Shown one piece after another: positions 31,675-38,754 of a stretch of DNA of 38,754 nucleotides. The stretch covers positions 1 through 38,754 of the forward strand of contig JAHJGQ010000081.1 in NCBI GenBank assembly GCA_018824365.1, in the 5' to 3' direction. The DNA comes from Nanobdellota archaeon (GTDB lineage Archaea > Nanobdellota > Nanobdellia > Woesearchaeales > GW2011-AR9). The position numbers and the translations under genes are program-made. Under the pieces are notes generated by a model. That model was given only the letters and a program-made list of their open reading frames with translations. It had not been told where the DNA came from and did not search any database. The stretch's first letter is position 1; every line of letters starts with the position of its first letter.

Positions 31675-32541
31675 ATGGAAAATATAAAAATTACGCTGGA
31701 AACATTGTACGATATTCTTCGTAATGAGAAGAAAAAAGAAGATTTACAAAAGCTAGAAGACTCTTTTTTTATCGATGTTATAGGCTATCTTAGAGAAAAA
31801 AGATTTTTACTGGAACAAAAAAATGAAGAAGAAGAACTCTTTGCTGCCGGCGAAAGAGAAAAGGTTGAATATGAATTAAGAAGCATTAAGCGTATTCTTA
31901 AAGAGATCTATGAAAAAAGGGAGAAAAAGATAATTGATATTGCTTTGAATAAAAGCAGAACTGGTTCTGATATAATTGATACCAGTGCAATGTTAAGGGA
32001 AGAAAAAGAATTCTATAAAAATTTCTTAAAAACATTAGACTTTTATCGTAGAGGTGTTCTTTTAAATCTGTTTAAGGGAGAATTGCCAGATATCTCTGAA
32101 GGAGAGGTTAAAAGGGCCAATGTAGAGATAAGAGACAGGAAAAAGTATGATTATCATATCGGTTCTCAAATTAGCTCTCAAGCAGATGAAAAAGTAAATT
32201 CATTCAGTAAGTTTGAAGGTGCTCCACCGATGGCAGCGGATGATTTGGATGAAGATATGGAAGATGATGTGAAAGAAGATATTCTTGTGAAAGATCTTTC
32301 TGAAAAAAAAGAAAAATCTCTCGATAATGAAGAAAATGATGAGAAAAGATTAGCTGAGAAAAAGGATGAAGAATCAAAACCTAAATTAAAATTGAAAAAA
32401 ATACGTTTTGTTCATCCCATGCCCAGCTTTGTCTGGAAAAATATGAAAGTTTATGGCCCTTACGATGAAGGTGACGAAATAGACATCTTTCCCGAAGTAG
32501 CTGAGTTACTTATTAAAAAAGGTAGAGCCGAGATATTATGA
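31675..32541 (+). CDS. GINS complex subunit (archaeal Gins51 type)
   Basis: Replication helicase accessory. The N-terminal helical A domain (residues 1-150, with LETLYDILRNEKKKEDLQ and YRRGVLLNLF) is followed by an acidic, low-complexity linker (about 185-240) and a small beta B domain at the C-terminus, KKIRFVHPMPSFVWKNMKVYGP and VAELLIKKGRAEIL. The order A-linker-B is that of archaeal Gins51. The linker is longer and more acidic than usual. It belongs with the fused primase to the minimal replisome of this organism; no second GINS gene is in the window. Confidence 0.88.
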   Translation: MENIKITLETLYDILRNEKKKEDLQKLEDSFFIDVIGYLREKRFLLEQKNEEEELFAAGEREKVEYELRSIKRILKEIYEKREKKIIDIALNKSRTGSDIIDTSAMLREEKEFYKNFLKTLDFYRRGVLLNLFKGELPDISEGEVKRANVEIRDRKKYDYHIGSQISSQADEKVNSFSKFEGAPPMAADDLDEDMEDDVKEDILVKDLSEKKEKSLDNEENDEKRLAEKKDEESKPKLKLKKIRFVHPMPSFVWKNMKVYGPYDEGDEIDIFPEVAELLIKKGRAEIL

Positions 32542-32596
32542 ACTAAAGTATAAAAGAAAAAAAATATAAAATCAACCTATAATTTATTGAATAAAT

Positions 32597-33274
32597 ATGA
32601 TTAAAAAAATTCTTACGGCAGATAATACTGAAACTTTTCTTAATGAAGAAGTCGGAGAATCTTATCACTCACAAACTGGAGCAGTTGAAGAAGCCCTTAA
32701 GAAGTATGCAATTCCCTGTAAGATCAAAGAATTGGCTAAGACCGGAAATATAAAAATACTAGATGTTTGTTCAGGTTTGGGTTATAATTCTGCAATGGCT
32801 ATTGATGTTGCTCTAGAAGAAAATCTTAATTGTGAGATAGAAGTTGTTGCTTTGGAGTTTGATCCAGTTATTGTTAAGAAAGTTTTAGAAGTTAATCCTC
32901 CGATAAAAAGTATTGAGCTGTATAAAGAAATGGTAAAAGATAATGATCTTAAAAGTCGTAAAATAAATTTTAATAAGAACAACATAAAAATTAATTTAAT
33001 AATTGGTGATGCCCGGGAAACTTGTAAAGAACTTCCTGACAATTATTTTGATGCAATATTCTTTGATCCATTTTCTCCAAAAACTTCTCCTGAGATGTGG
33101 CAGGTTCCCTTCTTTTCAGAGATGTCAAGAGTTATGAAAAATTCTGCAATCTTAGCTACTTTTAGTTGTGCACGAATAGTAAGAGAAAATATCAGCAAAG
33201 CAGGATTATTTTATGATGACGGCCCTATTATTGGAAGAAGAGGCCCAGGTACGGTTGCTACTAAATGGGTTTAA
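32597..33274 (+). CDS. MnmC-like SAM-dependent methyltransferase
   Basis: A Rossmann methyltransferase with LDVCSGLGYNSAMAI near residues 55-69 (SAM motif I) and FDAIFFDPFSPKTSPEMW near 152-169, a segment characteristic of the methyltransferase half of MnmC, which completes the 5-methylaminomethyl group on wobble uridine 34 of tRNA. TLFNEEVGESYHS-like residues at the start (ETFLNEEVGESYHSQ) also match. The FAD oxidase half of bacterial MnmC is absent, as in other archaeal forms. 225 aa, complete. Confidence 0.88.
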   Translation: MIKKILTADNTETFLNEEVGESYHSQTGAVEEALKKYAIPCKIKELAKTGNIKILDVCSGLGYNSAMAIDVALEENLNCEIEVVALEFDPVIVKKVLEVNPPIKSIELYKEMVKDNDLKSRKINFNKNNIKINLIIGDARETCKELPDNYFDAIFFDPFSPKTSPEMWQVPFFSEMSRVMKNSAILATFSCARIVRENISKAGLFYDDGPIIGRRGPGTVATKWV

Positions 33275-33288
33275 TTGATTGTTTATAA

Positions 33289-33624
33289 TCAATCTTTAAG
33301 AAGTTCATGTATTCTTTCTCTTGTCAAGACACATCCTCTTGCTCCATTACAATCATTTTTACATTCTTGTTCACATTGAGTGTAAATATCATATTTGTGG
33401 TCATCAAATCTTTTCCTGAATAGACCGGATGCAGGAGAACTTATCCAATCATTGAATGCCATTTCAAATCCAACATCATATCCTCTTTGTTCACTTAGAT
33501 ACTATTTATGTTCTTGAATCTCAACTACTTGAAAAGCCAGAGAACGTTTTAAGTATAACCTTCTTGTCATTATATCGTCTTGTTCAGTAATACTTGCTCT
33601 TGTTTCTTTAAAATTATGATTCAT
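33289..33624 (-). pseudogene. Cys-containing protein gene with in-frame UAG
   Basis: From ATG 33624 the minus strand codes 40 residues, meets TAG at 33504-33502, then stays open in the same frame for 70 more residues to TGA 33291-33289. The second part (GYDVGFEMAFNDW, then C-x3-C-x3-C...C near the end, and RERIHELLKD) looks like a constrained small protein with four cysteines that could bind zinc. No other frameshift is visible. A single TGG-to-TAG nonsense change is the simplest reading; stop-codon readthrough or pyrrolysine cannot be excluded. It was missed by the ORF track. It follows Bud32 on the same strand. Confidence 0.6.
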
Positions 33625-33694
33625 AGTATTTTCCCTAAGTTAAACGTCTGGTTTGATCTATTCTGATTAACTAAAGGTAAATAAGAATGGGCTT

Positions 33695-34315
33695 TCATTT
33701 TCTTTTGTTTCTTCCCCTATTTCGAACTTCTTCAAACCGTTCAAGAATCTTTTTAAATTCTTCGGGATTTGACTTTTTATAACCTTCAATAGCACTTTTA
33801 AAAATGTCTGGATAAATATCATAATGCGTACTTTCCAAAGCTCTGTCGAGTAAGAATAAATCTACCGCTTTATCTTCAATTTTTTCTGAAAAGAATGATA
33901 ATCCAAAATCAATTATATTTATTTTGCCAGTTTCCTGATGTTGGATCATATTGGAAGTAGTCAAATCTCCATGAATAATATGTTTCTGATGTAATTTTCC
34001 TACTCTTTCTCCTATCTCTTCAGCTAACTGCTGAAATCCTTTTCCTTCTTTGAGAACATCTTTCAATTTTTCTCCAGGTATGAAGTCCATAACTACAGAC
34101 ATTCTTTTATCAGAAAATTCTTTTAATTTAGGTGCAGGAAAATCCATTTCTTCCAGTTTTTGCAATACTTTGGCTTCTCTTCTGGTCCTGAATTTTCTTA
34201 AAGATTCGTCCAGATGAGGAAGACGATACTCTTTACTAAATCTTTCTTTGATGATTTCGTTATTATCTTTGTAAAGGATTGCTTCTGCCCCTTGTGCTAT
34301 TTTTATCATAAACAT
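33695..34315 (-). CDS. bud32: Bud32 kinase/ATPase of KEOPS
   Basis: Component of the KEOPS complex that makes t6A37 on ANN-decoding tRNAs. The small kinase fold is seen: IAQGAEAILYK near residues 5-15, the invariant Lys in IIKERF, E in RRRE/RTRREAKVL, catalytic HGDLTTSNMI near 139-148 and IDFGLSF near 157-163. At 206 aa it is a stand-alone Bud32, not fused to Kae1. ATG 34309 is an alternative start two codons in. Second or third gene of a minus-strand group trxA-HAD-bud32. Confidence 0.95.
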   Translation of the reverse strand: MFMIKIAQGAEAILYKDNNEIIKERFSKEYRLPHLDESLRKFRTRREAKVLQKLEEMDFPAPKLKEFSDKRMSVVMDFIPGEKLKDVLKEGKGFQQLAEEIGERVGKLHQKHIIHGDLTTSNMIQHQETGKINIIDFGLSFFSEKIEDKAVDLFLLDRALESTHYDIYPDIFKSAIEGYKKSNPEEFKKILERFEEVRNRGRNKRK

Positions 34316-34342
34316 TAGAAATAAGATGGTTGTTTAAAAATA

Positions 34343-35305
34343 TTACTCAAAATAAAATTGAGTTGGTTTACTTCTTTCATAACAATCTTGACATTCAGAA
34401 AGATGTTTTTTGGTGATATCTATCAATTCTGGATGCCTTAAATGTTGTTGATTAAGTGCGCTTATTAATCTGAAATCAAAAGTACAGGTTCTTTTTGCTA
34501 TGAGTTTTAAGCTTTTTCTTGTTAAATTGTCCAATGTATTCCCATAAGTATAATCTCTGGGAACAATATAATGTACAAAACCAGCTAAATCTCTCACACA
34601 TCTGTAATAATCTTCTTGGTCGCCTTTCTTGAATACGCCGATGGAAATACCACCTAACTCTTTAATGAAATTTAAAATTCTTTGATCAGATTGACCATCA
34701 CCAAAACCAACAACACAATCATAAAGAATTTCATAATCTTTTAGTCTTCTCCTTTTTTCAACTTTTTCTCCTTTACAAATTTCCTTAAGAGGATCTGTTT
34801 TCTTGTAGGGATCAACAATAGTTTTAACTCTTGTTAGTTTACCATTTTCTTGTTCATATTCTCCAGCTCTAATTGAAGAAAAATGATGAGCAATCTTTAG
34901 CCCTTCAATTAACGGTTTAGTACCGGCACTTATAGCATGAGAACTTAAATCTAAGTCCAAAAATTTTGCATCATCAGTAATAGAGGGAAGCCAGATTTCA
35001 AGCCCCTCAGCAAGTTTAACTTTTGGACCGAATTCTTCCCGCATTTTTTCATTAGTTAGACCTTCGAAGGTTCCATCACGAACATCTATTAATAATTGTT
35101 CCATAGAACCAATTCCAATATCAATGTTGGTATCATCACAAAGGACAGGAAAATACTCTTCTGGTTCAGTAACGATTTTCGGATTATTTTTGCCGTCATA
35201 TTTTTCTCTAATTTTTTCTAAATAAGCTCGAAAAATAGGCATCTGTTGATATTCTTCTGTTAAAGTGAGATCAACATCAAAAATGAGTGCAGCTTTTTTT
35301 CTCAT
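34343..35305 (-). CDS. HAD-superfamily phosphatase
   Basis: A haloacid dehalogenase hydrolase with nucleophile motif FDVDLTLTEE near residues 9-18 (D-x-D-x-T), a lysine region near 187-200, and VGFGDGQSDQRI near 215-226 for motif IV (GDG-x-x-D). The 190 residues between motifs I and IV include a cap domain. The C-terminal 90 residues carry C-x2-C (ECQDCYE) and other cysteines and may bind metal. Substrate cannot be told; it resembles phosphoserine-phosphatase-like members in order only. Located between trxA and bud32, probably one operon. Confidence 0.78.
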   Translation of the reverse strand: MRKKAALIFDVDLTLTEEYQQMPIFRAYLEKIREKYDGKNNPKIVTEPEEYFPVLCDDTNIDIGIGSMEQLLIDVRDGTFEGLTNEKMREEFGPKVKLAEGLEIWLPSITDDAKFLDLDLSSHAISAGTKPLIEGLKIAHHFSSIRAGEYEQENGKLTRVKTIVDPYKKTDPLKEICKGEKVEKRRRLKDYEILYDCVVGFGDGQSDQRILNFIKELGGISIGVFKKGDQEDYYRCVRDLAGFVHYIVPRDYTYGNTLDNLTRKSLKLIAKRTCTFDFRLISALNQQHLRHPELIDITKKHLSECQDCYERSKPTQFYFE

Positions 35306-35368
35306 ACAAATAAAAAATAATAAGAACTTTATTAAGTTTACTCCTCAAAAGTAAAAAAAATAATAAAA

Positions 35369-35695
35369 TCAAACTTTCTCCAAAATAGCATCAATTTTCT
35401 GTTTCAAAGCATCCTTCATGTTAAATCCAACAATCCTGTCAACTTCTTCTCCTTTATTAAAGATGATTAAACAGGGAATTCCCGTAATCATCTGCTCAGA
35501 AGCGATGTTAGGATAGTCTTCAGTAGAAATTTTAACAAATTTTAATCTTCCTTCATAATCTTTACTTACTTCTTCAAAAACAGGTGTAAGCATCCTACAG
35601 GGACCACACCACGTTGCCCAAAAATCCACTATTACGGGAATGTCAGATTCAATAACTTCTTTTTGAAAACTTTCTTCAGTTAATTCAAGTACCAT
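35369..35695 (-). CDS. trxA: Thioredoxin
   Basis: A 108-aa thioredoxin with [19 protein letters not shown] near residues 24-42 (active site WCGPC) and the cis-proline segment GIPCLIIF near 71-78, which has an extra Cys after the proline. It reduces protein disulfides in the cytoplasm. AAGGAGGT stands 6-8 nt before ATG, one of the strongest SD sequences in the window, so it is not leaderless. It is divergent from a membrane protein with its own CxxC thioredoxin-like domain, suggesting electron transfer across the membrane. Confidence 0.95.
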   Translation of the reverse strand: MVLELTEESFQKEVIESDIPVIVDFWATWCGPCRMLTPVFEEVSKDYEGRLKFVKISTEDYPNIASEQMITGIPCLIIFNKGEEVDRIVGFNMKDALKQKIDAILEKV

Positions 35696-35868
35696 TTTTA
35701 TAACCTCCTTGTATTTAGATAATTATTAAGATAATTATTCAGATTATTGTTTTGTGAATACAACTCCTATTAAAAAGTATTGTTTATAAACTTGATAACA
35801 CATTTATAAACTTAAAGAAAACCTTTATAAAATCTTTAACCATACTAGAATAAAAAAAAGTGGTGATT

Positions 35869-37059
35869 ATGTCAAAAAAGAATCATTTAGTGATGTTGCT
35901 TTATGTTTTAATAATTTTATCTCTCACTTTATCAGTTACTGCTTTAGTAGAAAATTCTAAACAAGTTTCAGTAACAAAAAGCATTTCAGTAACTGCTGAA
36001 AAAGATTGTATCTACTATTTTTATGGACAGGAATGTGATGGTTGCCAACCTTTAGATTCATATTTTATTGGTCTGAAAAAAAAGTTTCCTGAATTAAAGA
36101 TTGAGATTTATGAGGTTTATCATAATGCAGAAAATTTTGCGTTATTACAAAGTCTTTTCAATGCTTATAATGTAGATAAAGATCGTAAATTTGTTCCTGT
36201 AGTATTTACACATAATAGTTATTTTATAGGTGCGCAATCAATAACTTCTTTGTTGGATGACTGGATCAAAGATAATAAAGATCTTTCATGTCCTTCTACC
36301 GAAGGAAATAAAGCCGTTGGAATTGTTGGTAAAGGTTCTCCGTACAATGTTCTTAATATTCTCAATTTTTTTAAAGTTACGGGGGAAGCAATAAGAAATG
36401 TTTTTACTCCGGGCATAATAGCTTTATCTTTGCTATTTTTAGTTGTAATTTCTATTCTGAAAGAAAGAGAAAATTTGCTAAAGGGCGGGGTTGCTTATAT
36501 CGCAGGTGTATATCTTGCTTATCTTTTATTTAGTATGGGTTTATTTACAGTATTATACCAATCAGAGATTTATCATCTATTTTATAGGGGTATTGGTTTA
36601 ATTGCTGTAATTTTTGGTCTGATGGGCGTAAACACTTTCTTTGGATGGAAGAAGTTTCTTAATAATTTACCAAATGATTTGCATAAGCTGTTAAAGAGCA
36701 TTTATAATTTCATTTTTTCATTTTTTGGTGTTTTGGTAATAGGTTTCTTAAGCGGTTTGCTTACTTTTGCAAGTGTTGGAGAAACATTTATCCTAATGAG
36801 AAGCTTATTTGTTGGTGGCTTTAGAAGATGGCAGGTCTTTCCATTGTTACTTTACTATATTTTAATCATCATCTTGATTTTTGTTGTGTTATTATTGCTG
36901 TTCCGTTGGATAAAAAGATTGTTGGAAGAGCATGCAAAAAAGATGAAAGATACTTCTGATAATGATCGAAAGAAATGGGAAAAGCATTATCTCAAAGTAT
37001 TTTATCTTTCAATAAGAATTATTATCCTGATTCTTGGTTTGATTCTGTTGTTTGTTTAG
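35869..37059 (+). CDS. Membrane protein: thioredoxin-like domain plus DsbD/CcdA-like region
   Basis: An N-terminal signal anchor (residues about 9-27), then an extracytoplasmic thioredoxin-like domain with YFYGQECDGCQPL (C-x-x-C near residue 57), then six or so membrane helices (from about residue 180) with G-rich turns. The layout resembles ScdA/DsbD-type disulfide carriers that move electrons from cytoplasmic thioredoxin to the outside, which the divergent trxA would supply. The paired membrane cysteines expected in CcdA/DsbD are not evident, so an alternative is a non-redox membrane protein. The start is ATG 35869 after GGTGAT, not the GTG at 35860. Confidence 0.7.
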   Translation: MSKKNHLVMLLYVLIILSLTLSVTALVENSKQVSVTKSISVTAEKDCIYYFYGQECDGCQPLDSYFIGLKKKFPELKIEIYEVYHNAENFALLQSLFNAYNVDKDRKFVPVVFTHNSYFIGAQSITSLLDDWIKDNKDLSCPSTEGNKAVGIVGKGSPYNVLNILNFFKVTGEAIRNVFTPGIIALSLLFLVVISILKERENLLKGGVAYIAGVYLAYLLFSMGLFTVLYQSEIYHLFYRGIGLIAVIFGLMGVNTFFGWKKFLNNLPNDLHKLLKSIYNFIFSFFGVLVIGFLSGLLTFASVGETFILMRSLFVGGFRRWQVFPLLLYYILIIILIFVVLLLLFRWIKRLLEEHAKKMKDTSDNDRKKWEKHYLKVFYLSIRIIILILGLILLFV

Positions 37060-37108
37060 TTAAAAAAATGAATTTTTATGATTAATATATTTATGATTGA
37101 TAAAATTA

Positions 37109-37272
37109 AGATAATGTCAAGTTATGTAAGTAAGTCGCAAAAGCACTACGCACGGCGCCAGAGATTTTTGTTCAGATAATGTTAATTGAGTTTATTAATT
37201 AGTTGAACCTAACAAAAATGCGCCTCTTTTGGCGGTAGTGCTTTTGCTAACACAGGTAACTTGACTTTATCT
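37109..37272. ncRNA. Candidate structured RNA 3 (long hairpin)
   Basis: Nested helices: 37109-37124 with 37257-37272, 16 bp with one mismatch (core GTCAAGTTA); GCAAAAGCACTAC (37137-37149) with 37235-37247, 13 bp perfect; GGCGC (37154-37158) with GCGCC (37220-37224); and ATTTTTGTT (37164-37172) with 37211-37219, 9 bp. A small hairpin CGCC-TCTTTT-GGCG (37221-37234) competes with one of these. TATA-like boxes lie on both sides, so the strand is open. Sequence is unrelated to candidates 1 and 2, but the plan (long end helix, internal loop, second long helix, branch) is similar. Confidence 0.5.
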
Positions 37273-37315
37273 AAAATTAATAATTTATTTAAGTAAATCA
37301 CTATTTTTGAATTAA

Positions 37316-37915
37316 ATGAGTCTTGAAGATAAAGTCAAATGGGTAGAAAGAGAAGATAGAGAAATAAGTTCATTAGATTTCTATAGAGAGCATTATGATA
37401 GTTTGCCACGTAGGCAATTAAGAAATAAAGATCCTAATTTGTATAGACGTCTAAAGAAAGATGGATTTTTAGAATTTGTTCCAACAGTAAAAAGAGATTT
37501 TGGAGATAATCCTGTTGCCTATTATACTGAACGTTATAAAGGTTTGACACGCGGACAGTTAAAGAAAAAAGATCCAGGTTTATATGAACGTATAAAAAGA
37601 GACGGTTTTTTAAAATTTGTTCCAAAGATTATAAGAGATTTTGGAGATGATCCTGTTGTTTATTATACTGAACATTATAAAGGTTTAACACGTGGACAGT
37701 TAGAGAAAAAAGATCCTAGTTTGTATCAACATCTGCGAAAAAAGGGGTTGTTAGAACATATTCCTCTTGTTTGTAAGTATGAAGGTGATCCTTTGGCATA
37801 TTATAACAAATATTACAATAATCGTACACGTAGACAGTTAAGAAAAGAGAATGAGGCGTTATACAGGCGTTTGTGGAGAGATGGCTTGTTGAAACATGTA
37901 CCTTTGAAATTATAA
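37316..37915 (+). CDS. Four-repeat basic protein, possibly nucleic-acid binding
   Basis: 199 aa made of four tandem modules of about 43-46 residues: [DP]-[PL]-x-[FA]-Y-x3-[HY]-Y-x6-R-[RG]-Q-L-x-K-[KE]-[DN]-[PE]-x-LY-x-[RH]-[LI]-x-x-[DK]-G-[FL]-L-x-[FH]-[VI]-P. Repeats 2 and 3 are nearly identical also in DNA, so duplication was recent. Each module has a Tyr-rich helix, an R-x-QL turn and an LY-x-x-L helix, which fits a small helical HTH-like unit. The basic charge suggests DNA or RNA binding. I do not recognise a named family. A TATA-like box about 31 nt before the ATG supports leaderless expression. Confidence 0.7.
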   Translation: MSLEDKVKWVEREDREISSLDFYREHYDSLPRRQLRNKDPNLYRRLKKDGFLEFVPTVKRDFGDNPVAYYTERYKGLTRGQLKKKDPGLYERIKRDGFLKFVPKIIRDFGDDPVVYYTEHYKGLTRGQLEKKDPSLYQHLRKKGLLEHIPLVCKYEGDPLAYYNKYYNNRTRRQLRKENEALYRRLWRDGLLKHVPLKL

Positions 37916-37960
37916 CTTTTTTAAGAAAACTATAAAATAAAAAACATTTTTCTTAATTCA

Positions 37961-38590
37961 ATGATAAAAAAAATACTTTCCATTCTGGAAAAAGATCACA
38001 AAAAGACAATGTTAGAACAATTAAGCCATTATACTCATTTTCAAATGTTAATAGCAACTTTACTTAGTTCCAGGACTAAAGATTCAACTACGATTCCGAT
38101 AGTCAAAAAGATTTTTACAAAATATCCTGGTCCGGATGATCTTATCAAGATTGATCTTAAAGAATTGGAAAGCTTATTGTTTAGTATCGGTTTCTATAAA
38201 GTTAAAGCGAAGAATCTGAAAAAATTAAGTAGGATAATAATTGAGAGATATAATAGAAAAGTTCCTGAAACTTTTGAAGAACTGACTTCTTTGCCTGGTG
38301 TTGGCAGAAAAACTGCTAATTGCATATTAGCTTATACTTTCAATAAACCGGCCATAGCTGTAGATACTCATGTGCATCGAATATCTAACCGCTTAGAGTG
38401 GGTGAAGACAAAATATCCTGAAGAGACTGAAGAAGCACTTAAAAAAATAATTCCTAAAAGATTATGGATTGATGTAAATAGGTTATTTGTGAATCATGGT
38501 CAGACTACTTGTTTACCGGTGAATCCTAAATGTAAAATATGTCCTGTTTTAAAGTATTGTCGATTTGGTTTATCTAGAAAAGATTTATAA
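37961..38590 (+). CDS. nth: Endonuclease III
   Basis: DNA glycosylase/AP lyase of base excision repair that removes oxidised pyrimidines. The helix-hairpin-helix LPGVGRKTAN near residues 108-117 includes the catalytic Lys, and AVDTHVHR near 131-138 the catalytic Asp. The C-terminal C-x6-C-x2-C-x5-C holds a 4Fe-4S cluster. 209 aa is typical. It lies 46 nt after the repeat protein and is followed by T8 and, 30 nt on, an insertion sequence. Confidence 0.96.
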   Translation: MIKKILSILEKDHKKTMLEQLSHYTHFQMLIATLLSSRTKDSTTIPIVKKIFTKYPGPDDLIKIDLKELESLLFSIGFYKVKAKNLKKLSRIIIERYNRKVPETFEELTSLPGVGRKTANCILAYTFNKPAIAVDTHVHRISNRLEWVKTKYPEETEEALKKIIPKRLWIDVNRLFVNHGQTTCLPVNPKCKICPVLKYCRFGLSRKDL

Positions 38591-38599
38591 TTTTTTTTA
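38590..38599 (+). terminator. Poly-T terminator after nth
   Basis: A T8 run within a few bases of the nth stop codon, typical of archaeal termination; no hairpin. Confidence 0.4.
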
Positions 38600-38619
38600 T
38601 CACGCCCATTGCACTCTAT

Positions 38620-38754
38620 TGTCCCGAAACTGGTTCGCATCACGAAACTAATTCGTCCCACACTTCTTTAGGAGTTTTATAATGAAGGCTCATGTGGAGC
38701 CTCTTTTCATTATAATGCTTAATGAAGTCATTAAGCGAAGAAAATGTGTTTGTA
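38620..38754 (-). mobile_element. Left end of an insertion sequence, cut by the window edge
   Basis: TGTCCCG at 38620 followed by CGAAACTGGTTCG (38625-38637) and CGAAACTAATTCG (38643-38655), two closely spaced imperfect palindromes of the kind found at IS ends, where transposase binds. The transposase stop lies between them. The exact boundary and target duplication cannot be fixed because the other end is outside the window. Confidence 0.5.
38640..38754 (-). CDS. Transposase C-terminus, rve/DDE type (partial)
   Basis: The last 37 codons of a minus-strand gene that continues beyond the window. FIKHYNEKRLHMSLHYKTPKEVW matches the end of the integrase-core (rve, DDE) transposases of the IS3/IS481 group, where Y-N-x-x-R-x-H-x-x-L-x-Y-x-T-P precedes the end and the third catalytic acid lies just upstream. 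The ORF ends with TGA at 38640-38642. It was missed by the ORF track because it is cut. Family within rve elements is uncertain. Confidence 0.75.
   Translation of the reverse strand, partial: TNTFSSLNDFIKHYNEKRLHMSLHYKTPKEVWDELVS

Noticed and set aside
33502-33504. Genome-wide UAG reassignment
   Set aside because: ZPR1, the three-repeat protein and the acidic lipoprotein all end at TAG with no conserved extension after it, so UAG works as a stop in this genome.
1-38754. CRISPR arrays or cas genes
   Set aside because: No regularly spaced direct repeats and no Cas motifs were found on either strand.

Overview
The window looks like a chromosomal piece of an uncultivated, AT-rich archaeon, most probably a DPANN lineage near Woesearchaeota or Pacearchaeota. 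Archaeal information-processing genes dominate: ribosomal proteins uS13-uS4-uS11-eL18-uL13-uS9 interleaved with RNA polymerase subunits Rpo3 and Rpo10, a separate Rpo11, GINS, Bud32, a ZPR1 zinc-finger protein and a PriS-PriL fused primase of the kind known from DPANN. Mixed in are bacterial-type genes (MutS, MutL, an RsuA-type pseudouridine synthase). Many genes have a TATA-like box about 31 nt before the ATG, which indicates leaderless transcription. Several start codons below were chosen with that rule. The lineage call is inference, since no 16S or tree is available.

Layout. 1-3.1 kb is an accessory stretch: a small protein family member, a long-hairpin RNA candidate, a three-repeat protein, and a tRNA-Gly(TCC) on the minus strand whose D-loop and T-arm are interrupted. 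The 3' end of that tRNA is duplicated 1.1 kb away, and a LAGLIDADG homing endonuclease lies between the copies. 3.2-9.7 kb holds a diadenylate-cyclase-like protein, ZPR1, small unknowns, the pseudouridine synthase, a 534-residue orphan, and the three-gene GTPase operon arvA-arvB-arvC, known in haloarchaea for vesicle formation. 9.8-16.2 kb holds two tandem paralogs of the first gene followed by a second long-hairpin RNA candidate, a lipoprotein, an ATP-cone-like protein, an archaemetzincin, TatD and an RSH-type HD protein. 16.4-22.4 kb is the replication, transcription and translation core (Rpo11, primase, ribosomal operon). 22.5-24.3 kb has envelope proteins and small unknowns. 24.4-32.5 kb has MutS, a cis-prenyltransferase, MutL, MscS and GINS. 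32.6-38.6 kb has an MnmC-like methyltransferase, a gene broken by an in-frame UAG, Bud32, a HAD phosphatase, thioredoxin with a divergent thioredoxin/DsbD-like membrane protein, a third long-hairpin region, a four-repeat protein and endonuclease III. A transposase of the rve/DDE type runs off the right edge.

Most notable observations. (1) uS4 has no ATG, GTG or TTG at its conserved N-terminus. The initiator position is AUC, inside a 10-bp hairpin whose loop carries the Shine-Dalgarno sequence, and a 16-codon mini-ORF stops two bases before it. (2) The tRNA-Gly is interrupted, its 3' end is duplicated and separately promoted, and a homing endonuclease sits between, so tRNA-targeted mobility or unusual tRNA processing is likely. 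(3) Three large structured RNA candidates were found, two of them directly beside members of one protein family. (4) A conserved-looking zinc-type ORF carries an in-frame UAG. All calls come from reading the sequence; no database search or folding program was run.
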